Shown: positions 1-8,797, counted from the stretch's first letter. The stretch: 19,153 nucleotides of DNA from an uncultured Clostridia bacterium (GCA_947588915.1 CANPZA010000017.1:1-19153), one strand, 5' to 3'. Made by a program: numbers and translations. Notes: generated by a model from the sequence alone, not told the origin.

Positions 1-1231
1 TAAATGTTCTTCTATTATCTGTAATTGCAAGTATTGGACATCCTGCTCCTAGACCTGCTAATCTTCTTGCTGAATCTCCTGTATTCGTGTAACAAACAAT
101 TGCATCAGCCTCTAAATTCATTGCTGTAACACATGATGAATATGCAATTTTATCTTCTATTTTTTCTAGAACTATATCTTTACTTTTAAATCTTTTCCAA
201 TAATCAATATCGCTTTCAACTCTGTTTGCTATTTTTGCCATTGTTTGAACACATTCTACTGGATATTTACCCATTGCACATTCTCCTGATAGCATTATAG
301 CACTTGTTCTGTCATAAATGGCATTTGCAACATCACTTGCTTCTGCTCTTGTTGGTAATGGATTATATGTCATACTCTCTAACATTTGAGTTGCTGTTAT
401 GGCTGGTTTATTTGCTTTATTTGATAATTTAATGAATTTTTTTTGCATTACTGGTGGTTCTGTAAAATCTGTTTCTGTTGCCATATCTCCACGTGCAATC
501 ATTTGAGCATCTGCACATTGAACTATTTCTTCCATATTCTCTAATCCTTCAACATTTTCTACTTTTGTAACTATTTTTATATCTTTTCCACCATTTTCAT
601 CTAATACTTTTCTAACTTGATAAATATCATCTTTGTTTCTAGTAAATGACACTGCTACATAATCATAATCATGCTCACATGCTGTTTTTAAATCATTAAT
701 GTCTTTTTCTTTTAAAGCTGGTAATCTTACTGCAGTTCCTGGTAAGTTAATTGTTTTTCTACTTCCTAGCCCATTTCCATGAACTACTGTACATACAATA
801 TCTTTTCCTACTATTTCATCAACTACTAATTCAATTGCTCCATCATCAATTAATATTTTTGAACCTGGCTTTACATCTTTATATAGTTCTTTATAACTTA
901 CAGATACTTTATCTTTATCCCCTATAATGTCTTCATTTACTAATGTAAATTTTTGTCCATCTTCTAATTGTATTTTTTCATTTTTACCAGTAACTAACAT
1001 TCCTGTTCTAATTTCAGGGCCTTGCATGTCTAATAATAAGGCAATTGGTAAATTAAATTCTTTTCTTAATCTTATTATTTCTTCAGTTTTTTCTTTTTGT
1101 TCTTCCCAACTACCATGTGAATAATTAATTCTACATACATTTAATCCTGCATCAAATAATTCCTTTAATTTAGTTTCACTAGCTGGTCCTATTGTTCCAA
1201 CAATTTTAGTTTTTCTTAAATCTTTTTTCAT
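1..1231 (-). CDS. pyk: Pyruvate kinase, 3' end cut by window edge
   Basis: This is the glycolytic enzyme that converts phosphoenolpyruvate and ADP to pyruvate and ATP in the cytoplasm. The minus-strand frame is open from the ATG at 1231 to the window edge, giving 410 residues. The N-terminus MKKDLRKTKIVGTIGPAS is typical. It is followed by the substrate stretch with NVCRINYSHGS, the LLDMQGPEIRTG segment, the beta-barrel B domain, the KVEN and ARGDM metal/substrate motifs, and the signature around TATQMLESM with PTRAEASDVANAI. The C-terminal domain is present up to about LAITDNRRTF, so some 60 or more residues lie outside. The start is fixed by a GGGAGGAG ribosome binding site at 1239-1246. 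A promoter lies just upstream. No in-frame CGG codon or frame break was seen. Confidence 0.97.
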   Translation of the reverse strand, partial: MKKDLRKTKIVGTIGPASETKLKELFDAGLNVCRINYSHGSWEEQKEKTEEIIRLRKEFNLPIALLLDMQGPEIRTGMLVTGKNEKIQLEDGQKFTLVNEDIIGDKDKVSVSYKELYKDVKPGSKILIDDGAIELVVDEIVGKDIVCTVVHGNGLGSRKTINLPGTAVRLPALKEKDINDLKTACEHDYDYVAVSFTRNKDDIYQVRKVLDENGGKDIKIVTKVENVEGLENMEEIVQCADAQMIARGDMATETDFTEPPVMQKKFIKLSNKANKPAITATQMLESMTYNPLPTRAEASDVANAIYDRTSAIMLSGECAMGKYPVECVQTMAKIANRVESDIDYWKRFKSKDIVLEKIEDKIAYSSCVTAMNLEADAIVCYTNTGDSARRLAGLGAGCPILAITDNRRTF

Positions 1232-1265
1232 TCTTTTTCTCCTCCCTAATTAAAAACCAAAGTTA

Positions 1266-1295
1266 ATTATAACATAGTTGATTTACAAAATTCAA
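1266..1295 (-). promoter_or_regulatory. Probable sigma-A promoter of pyk
   Basis: On the minus strand TTGAAT (1290-1295) and TATAAT (1266-1271) are separated by 18 bases, about 35 bases upstream of the pyk start codon. The -35 box lies inside one arm of a stem-loop (arms 1282-1292 and 1307-1317). Confidence 0.65.
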
Positions 1296-1317
1296 CATTT
1301 TTTGATAATTTTGTAAA
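1282..1317. repeat. 11-bp inverted repeat between thioesterase and pyk
   Basis: TTTACAAAATT (1282-1292) and AATTTTGTAAA (1307-1317) are perfect inverted copies with a 14-base loop. The repeat begins directly after the stop codon of the thioesterase gene and overlaps the -35 box of pyk. It lacks a convincing T-run, so it is either a weak terminator or an operator-like site for pyk. I cannot choose between these. Confidence 0.45.
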
Positions 1318-1319
1318 AA

Positions 1320-2045
1320 TTATTTTAATTCAATAATCGCATGTAAAGTTTTTTCATCTTCACTTTGAATTACAATTATATGTTTATTATTTTCATAACT
1401 ATATTTACAATTAACAATTTCTCCTAATTTTATTTCTTTTTTATACATAATTCGTATTTCATCAAATGGTCTCATATTATATGCTTCTTCTGGCATTGCT
1501 TCATATGCTAAATCTAAATAGTATAAATTATGCATATGTCCAATTATATCTATATCTTTTCTTCTAGTCTGATATATTATACTATTTTCATAATGTAGTG
1601 GTGCCTTTAATTTTTCAATATCATGTTCTTCAAATACACTTTTGCTAGTTTCTGACTCATAACTATTTGCCATTTTTTCTTCTACTTTTTCTATTTTTCC
1701 AGTTTTATTATTTATTAATAACCATTTTGATGTTGCAATTACACATAGATTATTTTCATCATCATATATTTCAAAATCACGATATGCATAAAATTTTAAT
1801 ATTTTTCTTGACCAAGTGTGTATATCTAAAGTCTTCCCATATTCTGGTCTTTTTATAACTTTAACTTTCCAATCTAATAAAATCCAGCTAACACCTGTTT
1901 CTTCTGATGTATTAATACCATATCCTACCATATCTGAATGATATGCTGCTACATTTTCTAAAAACTCAAGTATCGCTTTATTACTTACTTTATTTCCTTT
2001 CCATACATCTTTTAATCCTATTTTAACTTTTTCTTTATAAATCAT
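1320..2045 (-). CDS. Acyl-ACP thioesterase
   Basis: This 241-residue protein resembles the bacterial FatA/FatB-type acyl-ACP thioesterases, which release free fatty acids from acyl carrier protein in the cytoplasm. Visible features are two hot-dog halves. The N-terminal half contains SWILLDWKVKVIKRPEYG and HTWSRKILKFYAYRDF. A second half opens with DIDIIGHMHNLYYLDLAYEA, the usual position of the conserved Asn/His active-site region. I chose the ATG at 2045 because AGAAAGG precedes it by 8 bases. The in-frame ATG at 2063 has no ribosome binding site and sits beside a hairpin. The gene follows pgi by about 50 bases on the same strand and may be partly cotranscribed. Substrate chain length cannot be told from the sequence. 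Confidence 0.88.
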   Translation of the reverse strand: MIYKEKVKIGLKDVWKGNKVSNKAILEFLENVAAYHSDMVGYGINTSEETGVSWILLDWKVKVIKRPEYGKTLDIHTWSRKILKFYAYRDFEIYDDENNLCVIATSKWLLINNKTGKIEKVEEKMANSYESETSKSVFEEHDIEKLKAPLHYENSIIYQTRRKDIDIIGHMHNLYYLDLAYEAMPEEAYNMRPFDEIRIMYKKEIKLGEIVNCKYSYENNKHIIVIQSEDEKTLHAIIELK

Positions 2046-2069
2046 TTTATTTTCCTTTCTCATTTTACA

Positions 2070-2093
2070 AAGTTGCCATTAATTTGGCAACTT
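2070..2093 (-). terminator. Hairpin between pgi and the thioesterase gene
   Basis: AAGTTGCC (2070-2077) and GGCAACTT (2086-2093) form a perfect 8-bp stem directly after the pgi stop codon. On the minus strand it is followed only by a short TTTGT tract. It is a weak terminator or attenuator that could reduce read-through into the thioesterase gene. Confidence 0.5.
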
Positions 2094-2097
2094 CGTT

Positions 2098-3405
2098 TTA
2101 AAATCCTGGTTTTTTTAATAATTTAAACATATTTTTCTTGTATTCTTCAACACCTGGTTGATTAAATGGATTTACTCCTAAAATCATTCCTGATACTGCA
2201 CAAGCTTTTTCAAAAAAGTAAATTAATTCTCCTATATTTTTCTCATTTAGTTTATTCATCCTTATGACTATATTAGGTACATTTCCTGAAACATGTGCTT
2301 TTAATGTTCCTTCCATAGCTTTTTTATTTATATAATCTAACCCTTTACCTGCTAAATAATTTAATCCATCTAAATTATCTTCATCTGCATGAATAGTAAT
2401 ATCTGTACCTGTATTTTCAATAACAATTATAGTTTCGAATAAATTTCTTTTTCCTTGTTGTATATATTGTCCCATTGAATGTAAGTCTGTTGTAAAGTCG
2501 ACTCCTGCAGGAAAAATTCCTTTATTATCCTTTCCTTCACTCTCTCCAAATAACTGTTTCCACCATTCTGTAAAATAATGCATTTTTGGTTCATAATTAA
2601 CCAATATTTCTATTTCTTTATTTTGCTTATATAAGATATTTCTTATTACTGCATACTGATAACATTCATTATATTTTAAGTCCATGTCACTAAATCTTTC
2701 TTGTCCTATTTTTGCTCCTTCCATCAGATTTTCTATATCTATTCCTGCTACAGCCATTGGAAGTAATCCGACAGCAGTTAATACTGAATATCTTCCTCCT
2801 ATATTATCTGGTACTACAAATGTTTCATATCCTTCATTATCTGCTAAGGTTTTTAATGCTCCTTTTTCTTTATCTGTTGTTGCATATATTCTACTTCTTG
2901 CTTCATCAATTCCATATTTATTTTCTAATATTTCTCTAAATATTCTAAAAGCTATTGCAGGTTCTGTAGTAGTTCCTGATTTTGATATGACATTTACTGA
3001 AAAATCTTTATTTCCGATATAGTCTATTAATTCATTAATATAGTTTGGACTTAAGTTATTTCCAACATATAATACTTGTGGATATTTTCTTTGTTCATCT
3101 GGATACATATTACTAAATGTACTAGTTAATGATTCAATAACTGCTCTTGCTCCTAAATATGAACCTCCTATTCCGATTACTACTAATATGTCAGATTCTT
3201 TTTTTATTTTCGCTGCCATTTTTTTTATTCTTGCAAATTCTTTTTTATCATAGTTTGTAGGTAGTTCAAGCCATCCTACAAAGTCTTCTTTTTTATTAGC
3301 TCTTGAATGTAATTCTTTATGAATTTTTTCTACTTCTTCTCTATATTTTAAAATATCATTTTTAAGAATCCCACTATTTTTTGTGTATAGTTTTATTTCT
3401 GGCAT
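2098..3405 (-). CDS. pgi: Glucose-6-phosphate isomerase
   Basis: This glycolysis enzyme interconverts glucose 6-phosphate and fructose 6-phosphate in the cytoplasm. Recognisable elements in order are [13 protein letters not shown], the [14 protein letters not shown] phosphate-binding region, the [17 protein letters not shown] signature with the catalytic-base region, and [15 protein letters not shown]. The C-terminus is [15 protein letters not shown]. The length of 435 residues is close to the Bacillus-type enzyme (about 450). The reading frame extends upstream to 3477, but the true start is the ATG at 3405. GAGGAG (3413-3418) precedes it, and the sigma-A promoter lies inside the upstream extension. 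Three CGG triplets occur here, but all straddle codons (GTC|GGA, ATC|GGA twice), so the frame is intact. Confidence 0.96.
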   Translation of the reverse strand: MPEIKLYTKNSGILKNDILKYREEVEKIHKELHSRANKKEDFVGWLELPTNYDKKEFARIKKMAAKIKKESDILVVIGIGGSYLGARAVIESLTSTFSNMYPDEQRKYPQVLYVGNNLSPNYINELIDYIGNKDFSVNVISKSGTTTEPAIAFRIFREILENKYGIDEARSRIYATTDKEKGALKTLADNEGYETFVVPDNIGGRYSVLTAVGLLPMAVAGIDIENLMEGAKIGQERFSDMDLKYNECYQYAVIRNILYKQNKEIEILVNYEPKMHYFTEWWKQLFGESEGKDNKGIFPAGVDFTTDLHSMGQYIQQGKRNLFETIIVIENTGTDITIHADEDNLDGLNYLAGKGLDYINKKAMEGTLKAHVSGNVPNIVIRMNKLNEKNIGELIYFFEKACAVSGMILGVNPFNQPGVEEYKKNMFKLLKKPGF

Positions 3406-3435
3406 AATATCACTCCTCTTCTTTTGATTAACCTC

Positions 3436-3464
3436 ATTATATAAAATCATAGTAAATTTTTCAA
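3436..3464 (-). promoter_or_regulatory. Sigma-A promoter of pgi
   Basis: TTGAAA (3459-3464) and TATAAT (3436-3441) are separated by exactly 17 bases on the minus strand, about 30 bases upstream of the pgi ATG at 3405. This placement rules out the longer upstream reading-frame extension as coding sequence. Confidence 0.8.
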
Positions 3465-3507
3465 GGTGTATATACATTTTTTAATAAAAATATAATAATA
3501 TATAATT

Positions 3508-3544
3508 AAAAAAATAGTTTATATCTATTTATAAACTATTTTTC
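3508..3544 (-). terminator. Terminator after the prepilin-like gene
   Basis: TAGTTTATA (3515-3523) pairs with TATAAACTA (3530-3538), extended by A/T pairs. The stem is flanked by a run of A on the left and a run of T on the right, so it can act in both directions. It lies about 100 bases downstream of the stop at 3641 and upstream of the pgi promoter. The rest of the 235-base gap between pgi and the prepilin-like gene is AT-rich filler. Confidence 0.75.
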
Positions 3545-3640
3545 TATTAAAATCAAAGATATATCTTTTGCTCATTATAATAATTACAAAAATTAAATTT
3601 TATTCCTATATTTAAATTAAATAATTCCCTTTATATATAT

Positions 3641-4744
3641 TTATATTTCTATATCCCATGTGGTCTTTCCATCTATTTTCTCTTTTGCTGGTATAAATTT
3701 AATATTAGTATTTAAGCAAACGACGGTTCTTACTCCCGCACATGTAATAGCATTACCTGACACGCTACCATCTTGATTAATACAATATAGATATCCCGAC
3801 ATGTTTGTTGCAAGCCAAGTACGAGCATTATATCCTATTTTTTCTCCTTGACATGGAATTGCTAATAAGTCATTTCCTGCTACATTAGTTGCAGAATTAC
3901 TTATTTTATCAATATCATTTTTTGTTAATGATTGCACTTTTGGATAATCTACAGTACCTGTATCTCCACTTTCATATTTTGCTGTATATTCATTGCTAAA
4001 TACTTCTTTTAAATCATTTGTATTATCAATAGTTGTTCCATCTTGTTTTTTAAATCCACAATAACCAAATTTATCATAATCAATAGAAGTTGACATTAAT
4101 GTGTCAAAAAATTTCGTTGTTAAATTCTCTTCATGATTTAATCCACCAGTAGAACAATAATAGCTTAAAGGTACTCCTGCAGAAACCAATCTAATATATG
4201 CAGTACTGCCTTCGCCTTCTTTTGATAAAATTCTCCATTTATTGCTATATTTATCATCTGGGATGTATCCATTATTTTCTACATTACTACCATTTTTGAA
4301 GCACCATGTTTCTACATTATCATAGCATACATCATAATTAACATAATCACCTATTTCAAGTAATGAATAATCCACTCCTTCTGTTTCTTTTAATAAAGCT
4401 ACCTGTCCATTTTCATCTATTTCTATCTCATTTTCATTTACTTTTACTGTTAATGGAAAACTGCTCTCTGTTATTTCACCTGTTAATTGTTCTATCCCTG
4501 TAATTTTATTTAAATTATCTTTTAAATCTTTATAATTTAATTTTCCATTTTTTTCATAGCTTCCCATTACTGCTAACTTTACTTGTTCTTCTGCAGTTGC
4601 TTTACCATTTTCATCTTTTGCATCTGTTGTTTTTGTCAGTATTCCCTCATTTCCTGTTAAAGTCGCTATTGATATTCCTGCTAATATCAAAAGTACAATT
4701 ATTGTTATTACTAATGCGATTAATGTAATTCCCTTATTTTTCAT
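3641..4744 (-). CDS. Prepilin-like surface protein with C-terminal DUF6273-like region
   Basis: The 367-residue protein starts with a class III (type IV pilin-like) signal. A short basic MKNKG is followed by a hydrophobic helix of about 23 residues beginning ITLIALVITIIVLLILAG. Cleavage after Gly5 by a prepilin peptidase is expected. The residue at mature position 5 is Ala, not the usual Glu. After a helical stretch to about residue 80, the rest is an extracellular-looking domain rich in Gly, Asn, Tyr and Trp. It contains KWRILS, RLVSAGVPLSYY and a C-terminal block ending GVRTVVCLNTNIKF, resembling DUF6273-type repeats of clostridial surface proteins. The start is the ATG at 4744: the GGAGGAG binding site overlaps the upstream in-frame ATG at 4759. 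The gene has its own promoter and terminator, so it is probably monocistronic. No other pilus gene is present. Its exact role is unknown. Confidence 0.85.
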   Translation of the reverse strand: MKNKGITLIALVITIIVLLILAGISIATLTGNEGILTKTTDAKDENGKATAEEQVKLAVMGSYEKNGKLNYKDLKDNLNKITGIEQLTGEITESSFPLTVKVNENEIEIDENGQVALLKETEGVDYSLLEIGDYVNYDVCYDNVETWCFKNGSNVENNGYIPDDKYSNKWRILSKEGEGSTAYIRLVSAGVPLSYYCSTGGLNHEENLTTKFFDTLMSTSIDYDKFGYCGFKKQDGTTIDNTNDLKEVFSNEYTAKYESGDTGTVDYPKVQSLTKNDIDKISNSATNVAGNDLLAIPCQGEKIGYNARTWLATNMSGYLYCINQDGSVSGNAITCAGVRTVVCLNTNIKFIPAKEKIDGKTTWDIEI

Positions 4745-4781
4745 TTGTTTCTCCTCCATTTTTTTATTTTTATTTATTATA

Positions 4782-4810
4782 ATTTTATCTAACTAATATT
4801 TTTATGTCAA
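4782..4810 (-). promoter_or_regulatory. Sigma-A promoter of the prepilin-like gene
   Basis: A consensus TTGACA (4805-4810) and TAAAAT (4782-4787) are separated by 17 bases on the minus strand, about 40 bases upstream of the start codon at 4744. Confidence 0.8.
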
Positions 4811-4851
4811 TAGTTAATTATATTTTTTCTTAATTATATACATTTATATAA

Positions 4852-5992
4852 TTAATTATTTATTACTTCATTTAATACCTTTGATAAATATTTCATACTA
4901 GTAAGACATTGTTCCATAGTATTTCCAGTTGCTCCAACTTCTATAATATTTGCATATTTACCTGTATGTTGATTATATCTAGACTTTGTAAGCATAATTG
5001 GTTTAAACAATCCCGGATATAATTCTTCTGCTTTTTCTTGTACTTTTACAGCAAATTTCAAATTTTGTTGCCAATTAGGATGCCATAATCCACCATTATT
5101 TGTTCCGTATCACAAACATAATTTGTGCTGCAACATCTTCATCACCAATTTTTACAATTGGAGCATAATCACTCCTACTTCCAATGGCATCTCTATGTAA
5201 ATCTATTATAATATCACTTGGATATGTCTTTAATATATTTTCTACAGTTTCTAATGAACTAGCATATGAACCATTATAAGATGGATAATCATGATATGAT
5301 GTATCATGATTAACACTAAAATTATATTGCTTTAGATAATTTTCCAACTCTGTACCGACTCTTGTGACAGTATAATTTAAATCAGTTGTTCTAAAATTCC
5401 CTGTAGGTGTATAAGGATAAGCATCACTTGATGTATAACTTTCACAGCTATGAGTATGAAATAATATAATATTTTTGTTTTCAATTGTAACATCAGGTGT
5501 CAATAATTCTTCGGTTAATTCATATTCAGTTTCATTTTTTATCTTTACACTACCATACTGACTATTAAAACTTTCAGTAATTGGATTATTTGTTATTACT
5601 TGAGTTGATAATCCTGTTTCAGCCAATTGCGTATTTTGATTTTCATTATTATTTTTAGTTTCCTCCTTTTCCTCTTCATTAATTTGATTAACTTCTCCTA
5701 TAGTCATACCTTGAATTGAAGCAATTTGCGTATTTAAAACACTATGTAATATATTTTTTTCTTTTTTATTATTATTTTCTAATTTTTCTCCATCTATATC
5801 TGACATCACCACTGCTGATTGTTTTAAAGACCCTATCATATTATTTTGAAAATTAATTTTATTAACACTCTTTTTCTCATTTGTAAATTGTGGAATATAT
5901 TTACTTGCAAATATTATTACTATAATTGTTAATACCATACCTATAAAATATTTTTTTATATCTTTCAACTTTAATACTGTAACACTAAACAT
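4852..5992 (-). CDS. spoIIP: Stage II sporulation protein P (cell-wall amidase), needs +1 shift at 5107
   Basis: SpoIIP is a membrane-anchored N-acetylmuramoyl-L-alanine amidase that works with SpoIIM and SpoIID to thin septal peptidoglycan during engulfment. Visible parts are an N-terminal membrane helix (about residues 14-31), a low-complexity linker, then the amidase domain. The domain has HTHSCESY (His179, Glu184), IIDLHRDA (His266) and, after the shift, SRYNQH and IEVGATGNT. In the zero frame the protein stops at residue 298, three codons after ATA CGG AAC. Skipping the C at 5107 gives Gly296, then TNNGGLWHPNWQQNLKFA, and a 379-residue product of normal length. Without the shift the conserved C-terminal third is lost. 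The start at 5992 has AAGGAG upstream. An upstream terminator at 6066-6094 isolates the gene, so it probably has its own, possibly sporulation-specific, promoter. Confidence 0.9.
5105..5110 (-). other. CGG +1 recoding site in spoIIP
   Basis: The minus strand reads GTG ATA C GGA ACA, where C (5107) is extra. The zero frame gives ATA CGG AAC AAA TAA. Removing the C restores the conserved SpoIIP reading frame. Confidence 0.85.
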
Positions 5993-6065
5993 TTCTTTCT
6001 CCTTGTCCTAAATATCCTATAACTATATATATTCACAAAAATTCAAATTATTACAAAAAAGCATG

Positions 6066-6094
6066 AAAAAAAGACATAATTAACTTATGTCTTT
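6066..6094 (-). terminator. Terminator of the small membrane-protein gene
   Basis: AAAGACATAA (6070-6079) and TTATGTCTTT (6085-6094) form a 10-bp stem with a 5-base loop, followed on the minus strand by seven T (6066-6072, partly in the stem). It lies about 30 bases after the stop codon at 6124. Confidence 0.85.
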
Positions 6095-6123
6095 CTCTAA
6101 TACATAATATCTCAAATAATTTA

Positions 6124-6462
6124 TTATACTTTTCTCCAGAACCAATCTAGACTATTGTCAATACTTTTCTTTCCTTGAAATTTAGCTTCTATGTCATCTA
6201 CCCATAAATAAGCAAAGAAACTTATTAAAACAAATACAAAATCAATTGCTATACATCTAGATAATGTTGATATCATATATCTAAATTCTTCTGGTAATGT
6301 TGCAATTTGTGCTACATGTATAATTAATATTATTAAATATGCAAATAAAATAATAGCAGATATGTAGCTCTTTTTAATTTCCTGTGATAAAAATATTAAA
6401 AGTACAGTTGCTGCTAACATTAGTACTAAAGTTAGTGGATTTGATATATCAAATATAAACAT
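6124..6462 (-). CDS. Small integral membrane protein, unknown function
   Basis: I do not recognise a family for this 112-residue protein. It has three predicted membrane segments, roughly residues 8-26, 32-52 and 68-90, followed by a hydrophilic tail rich in Trp and charged residues (LWVDDIEAKFQGKKS, then SLDWFWRKV). The start is the ATG at 6462. The GGAGGG ribosome binding site overlaps an upstream in-frame ATG at 6477, which is therefore not the start. A promoter of its own (6502-6530) and a clear terminator (6066-6094) make it a single-gene unit between glmM and spoIIP. The context suggests an envelope location but no specific job. Confidence 0.7.
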   Translation of the reverse strand: MFIFDISNPLTLVLMLAATVLLIFLSQEIKKSYISAIILFAYLIILIIHVAQIATLPEEFRYMISTLSRCIAIDFVFVLISFFAYLWVDDIEAKFQGKKSIDNSLDWFWRKV

Positions 6463-6501
6463 TTTATTTCCCTCCATTTTCTTTTGTTTATTATTAATTC
6501 T

Positions 6502-6530
6502 ATATTATCATTATTTTTTTCATTTATCAA
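6502..6530 (-). promoter_or_regulatory. Promoter of the small membrane-protein gene
   Basis: TTGATA (6525-6530) and TAATAT (6502-6507) are separated by 17 bases on the minus strand, about 40 bases before the start codon. A phased 11-bp repeat lies immediately upstream of the -35 box. Confidence 0.65.
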
Positions 6531-6537
6531 TTGTTTT

Positions 6538-6581
6538 TTATTACTTTTTTATTACAATTTTGTTACGTTTTTATTACGTTA
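6538..6581. repeat. Four phased 11-bp repeats (TTRTTAC core)
   Basis: TTATTAC at 6538, 6549 and 6571 and TTGTTAC at 6560 repeat at an exact 11-base interval, followed by four variable bases each. The array begins at the glmM stop codon on the minus strand and ends just upstream of the -35 box of the small membrane-protein gene. The spacing is about one helical turn. Confidence 0.7.
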
Positions 6582-7944
6582 TTTTAGATTAGTTTCAATT
6601 AAATCGGCTATCTCTTTTGCTTTTTTTGTAATATATTCTTGATTTTCACCCTCTATCATGACTCTAACTAGTGGCTCTGTGCCAGAAGGTCTTATTAATA
6701 CTCTACCATTTCCTTTAAATTCTTCTTCTACTTCTTTAATTGCTTCTTTAATTATACTATTTTTGTCATAATCATATTTTTTTTCTGAACTAACTTTAGC
6801 ATTTACTAATATTTGTGGATATATCTTTACCATACTTCCTAATTCAGAAGCTTTTTTATTTGTTTCTATAATTGTTTTTATTAACATCAAAGAAGTAAGT
6901 ATTCCGATCTCCTGTTGGATTATAATCTAATAATATAATATGTCCAGACTGTTCTCCTCCTAAATTATATCCTTCTTTTAACATTTCTTCTAAAACATAA
7001 CGATCTCCTACTTTTGTTTGTATTAATTCCATATTATTTTCTTTCGTAAATTTATTAAGCCCCAAATTACTCATTACAGTTGCAACTATTGTATCCTTAT
7101 TTAATTTACCTTTTTCTTTTAAATTTGTTGCAATAATTGCCATTAATTTATCTCCATCAATTTCATTTCCTTTTTCATCTATGGCCAAACATCTATCTCC
7201 ATCACCATCATATGCTATGCCTAAACTTAAATTATTATCAAGTACAAACTTTTTAAGTCCTTCTAAATGTGTAGAGCCACAATTTTCATTGATATTTATA
7301 CCATTTGGATTATTATTTATGATTTTATATTTTATTCCTAAAGATTTAAAAACCTTTTGTGCAACATCATATGTTGCGCCATTTGCTGTGTCCAATCCTA
7401 CTACAAAATCCTCTTTGATATTCTTTTCTATAACATCATCAAAATGCTTTCTAAAAAAATATACATATTCATCTACTAAATCCAAACAATATTCAGAAAC
7501 CCCTATTTTATCATTAACAGCTGTCAATTCATCTAATTTTCCTGAATCCATCACTTCTTCTATTTCTTCTTCTAAGTCATCTGGTATTTTCATTCCTTTA
7601 TTACTAAAATACTTAATTCCATTAAATTCGTATGTGTTATGTGATGCAGATATAACTACACTTGCATCTGCATTTAATTTTCTTGTTAAATAAGCAATTG
7701 CAGGAGTTGGAATAACACCTAACAATTTAACATTTGCACCATAACTTAAAAAACCTGCTACCATACTACTTTCTATCAATGTCCCTGATATACGAGTATC
7801 TCTTCCTATCAAAATTGTTGGTGTATGATCTGTATGTTTAGACAATACATATGCACCTGCTTTTGCTACTTTATATACAAGTTCAGGTGTTAACTCTGTA
7901 TTTGCAATTCTTCTAATTCCATCTGTTCCAAAATATTTTCTCAT
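6579..7944 (-). CDS. glmM: Phosphoglucosamine mutase, needs +1 shift at 6906
   Basis: GlmM converts glucosamine 6-phosphate to glucosamine 1-phosphate, an essential step toward UDP-GlcNAc and peptidoglycan. Visible elements are the start MRKYFGTDGIRR, the phosphoserine loop ISASHN (Ser101), the metal loop DGDGDR (246-251), the sugar loop GGEQSGH (329-335) and, after the frame break, the phosphate loop RPSGTEPLVRV. The zero frame reads PTGD followed by CGG and runs out at 6856. Skipping the C at 6906 gives the family-typical PTGDGILTSL (Gly347) and joins both halves into 454 residues, close to the usual 448. The phosphate loop is reached only by the shift. The start at 7944 has AAAGAGG upstream. 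The gene lies 17 bases after the cpsB-like gene and shares its promoter. Confidence 0.93.
6904..6909 (-). other. CGG +1 recoding site in glmM
   Basis: The minus strand reads GGA GAT C GGA ATA CTT, where C (6906) is extra. Removing it restores GDGILTSL, conserved in phosphoglucosamine mutases. An AGGAG lies three bases upstream, but most other sites lack one. Confidence 0.88.
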
Positions 7945-7961
7945 AAAAAAATTCCTCTTTC

Positions 7962-8747
7962 CTATCTTCTTTTTAATTTTAGCATTAATTTTTCTTTAAA
8001 TGTTAATTCTATATTATTCGCATCTTTTATTTCTATTCTTTTATTTTGTAAAACTAGTCTTGGATTTATATCAGTTAATTCTTCCAATTTTTCTTTTCCT
8101 ATCATTGTTTCGATTATTGGCAATATCTTGGGGATTTTAGGATAAATTGTATTAGGTCTATGTGCATCACTTCCTAAAAAATGAACCATATTACTTTCCA
8201 ACATTTTTTCTACAATAATTCTTGCTTTATCTCCATCAAGACCAATTAGACTACCATAATTTACCTGCATTAATACACCTAATTCTATTAAGTCATTTAT
8301 TAGCTCTGGCTCTTTTTGAATAAATTTATATTTTTCTGGATGTGCAAGAATTGGAACCAATTTATTTTGTACCAATTCATATACAACATCATATAAATTT
8401 GAAGGTTCTACATCTAATGGCATATCAAAAAGCACATAATTTGTATCATTTATACTTGAAACTTTTCTATTTTCTAATAGATTCATTATATTATTAGATA
8501 AGTATACTTCATTTCCTAAATATAGGTTAATATCCATATTATATTCTGGAAATTTTTGATATATGGCTTCCATTAATATTTTTCTTTCTGGAATCGCTGT
8601 TTCATAATAGCCTTCCATATAATGTGATGTAGAAACAATATCCTTAAAGCCAACTGACATAGCTTCTTTTAATAATTTCATTGTTTCATCTATATTTCTT
8701 GCCCCATCATCTATGTTTGGTAATATATGTGAATGTATATCAATCAT
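7962..8747 (-). CDS. CpsB/YwqE-type PHP tyrosine-protein phosphatase
   Basis: This 261-residue protein has the PHP-domain metal ligands of the CpsB/CapC/YwqE family. They are HSH (His5, His7) in MIDIHSHILPNIDDG, His42 in STSHY, Glu80 in GNEVYLS, His136 in AHPEKY and GSDAHR (Asp194, His196). Family members are manganese-dependent phosphatases that dephosphorylate bacterial tyrosine kinases controlling capsule or exopolysaccharide production. No kinase or capsule gene is in this window. Its partner here is glmM, 17 bases downstream, which makes a cell-wall and polysaccharide precursor. The start at 8747 is preceded by GAGGGG at a spacing of about 10. Length and motif order are normal and no frame break is seen. 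Specific substrate is inferred only from the family. Confidence 0.88.
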   Translation of the reverse strand: MIDIHSHILPNIDDGARNIDETMKLLKEAMSVGFKDIVSTSHYMEGYYETAIPERKILMEAIYQKFPEYNMDINLYLGNEVYLSNNIMNLLENRKVSSINDTNYVLFDMPLDVEPSNLYDVVYELVQNKLVPILAHPEKYKFIQKEPELINDLIELGVLMQVNYGSLIGLDGDKARIIVEKMLESNMVHFLGSDAHRPNTIYPKIPKILPIIETMIGKEKLEELTDINPRLVLQNKRIEIKDANNIELTFKEKLMLKLKRR

Positions 8748-8797
8748 TTTTTCTATTCCCCTCTACATATAATAGTAAATTATATTTTATTTTTATT

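Noticed and set aside
2684..3022. Plus-strand open frames inside pgi, glmM, dnaK and other genes
   Set aside because: They are antisense shadows of well-supported genes, without ribosome binding sites or recognisable domains.
3406..3477. N-terminal extension of pgi
   Set aside because: It contains the sigma-A promoter and the ribosome binding site for the ATG at 3405.
4830..4855. AT-only inverted repeat as terminator of spoIIP
   Set aside because: The stem is 10 bp of A/T only, overlaps the spoIIP stop codon and has no T-run on the minus strand, so it is expected by chance in such AT-rich DNA.
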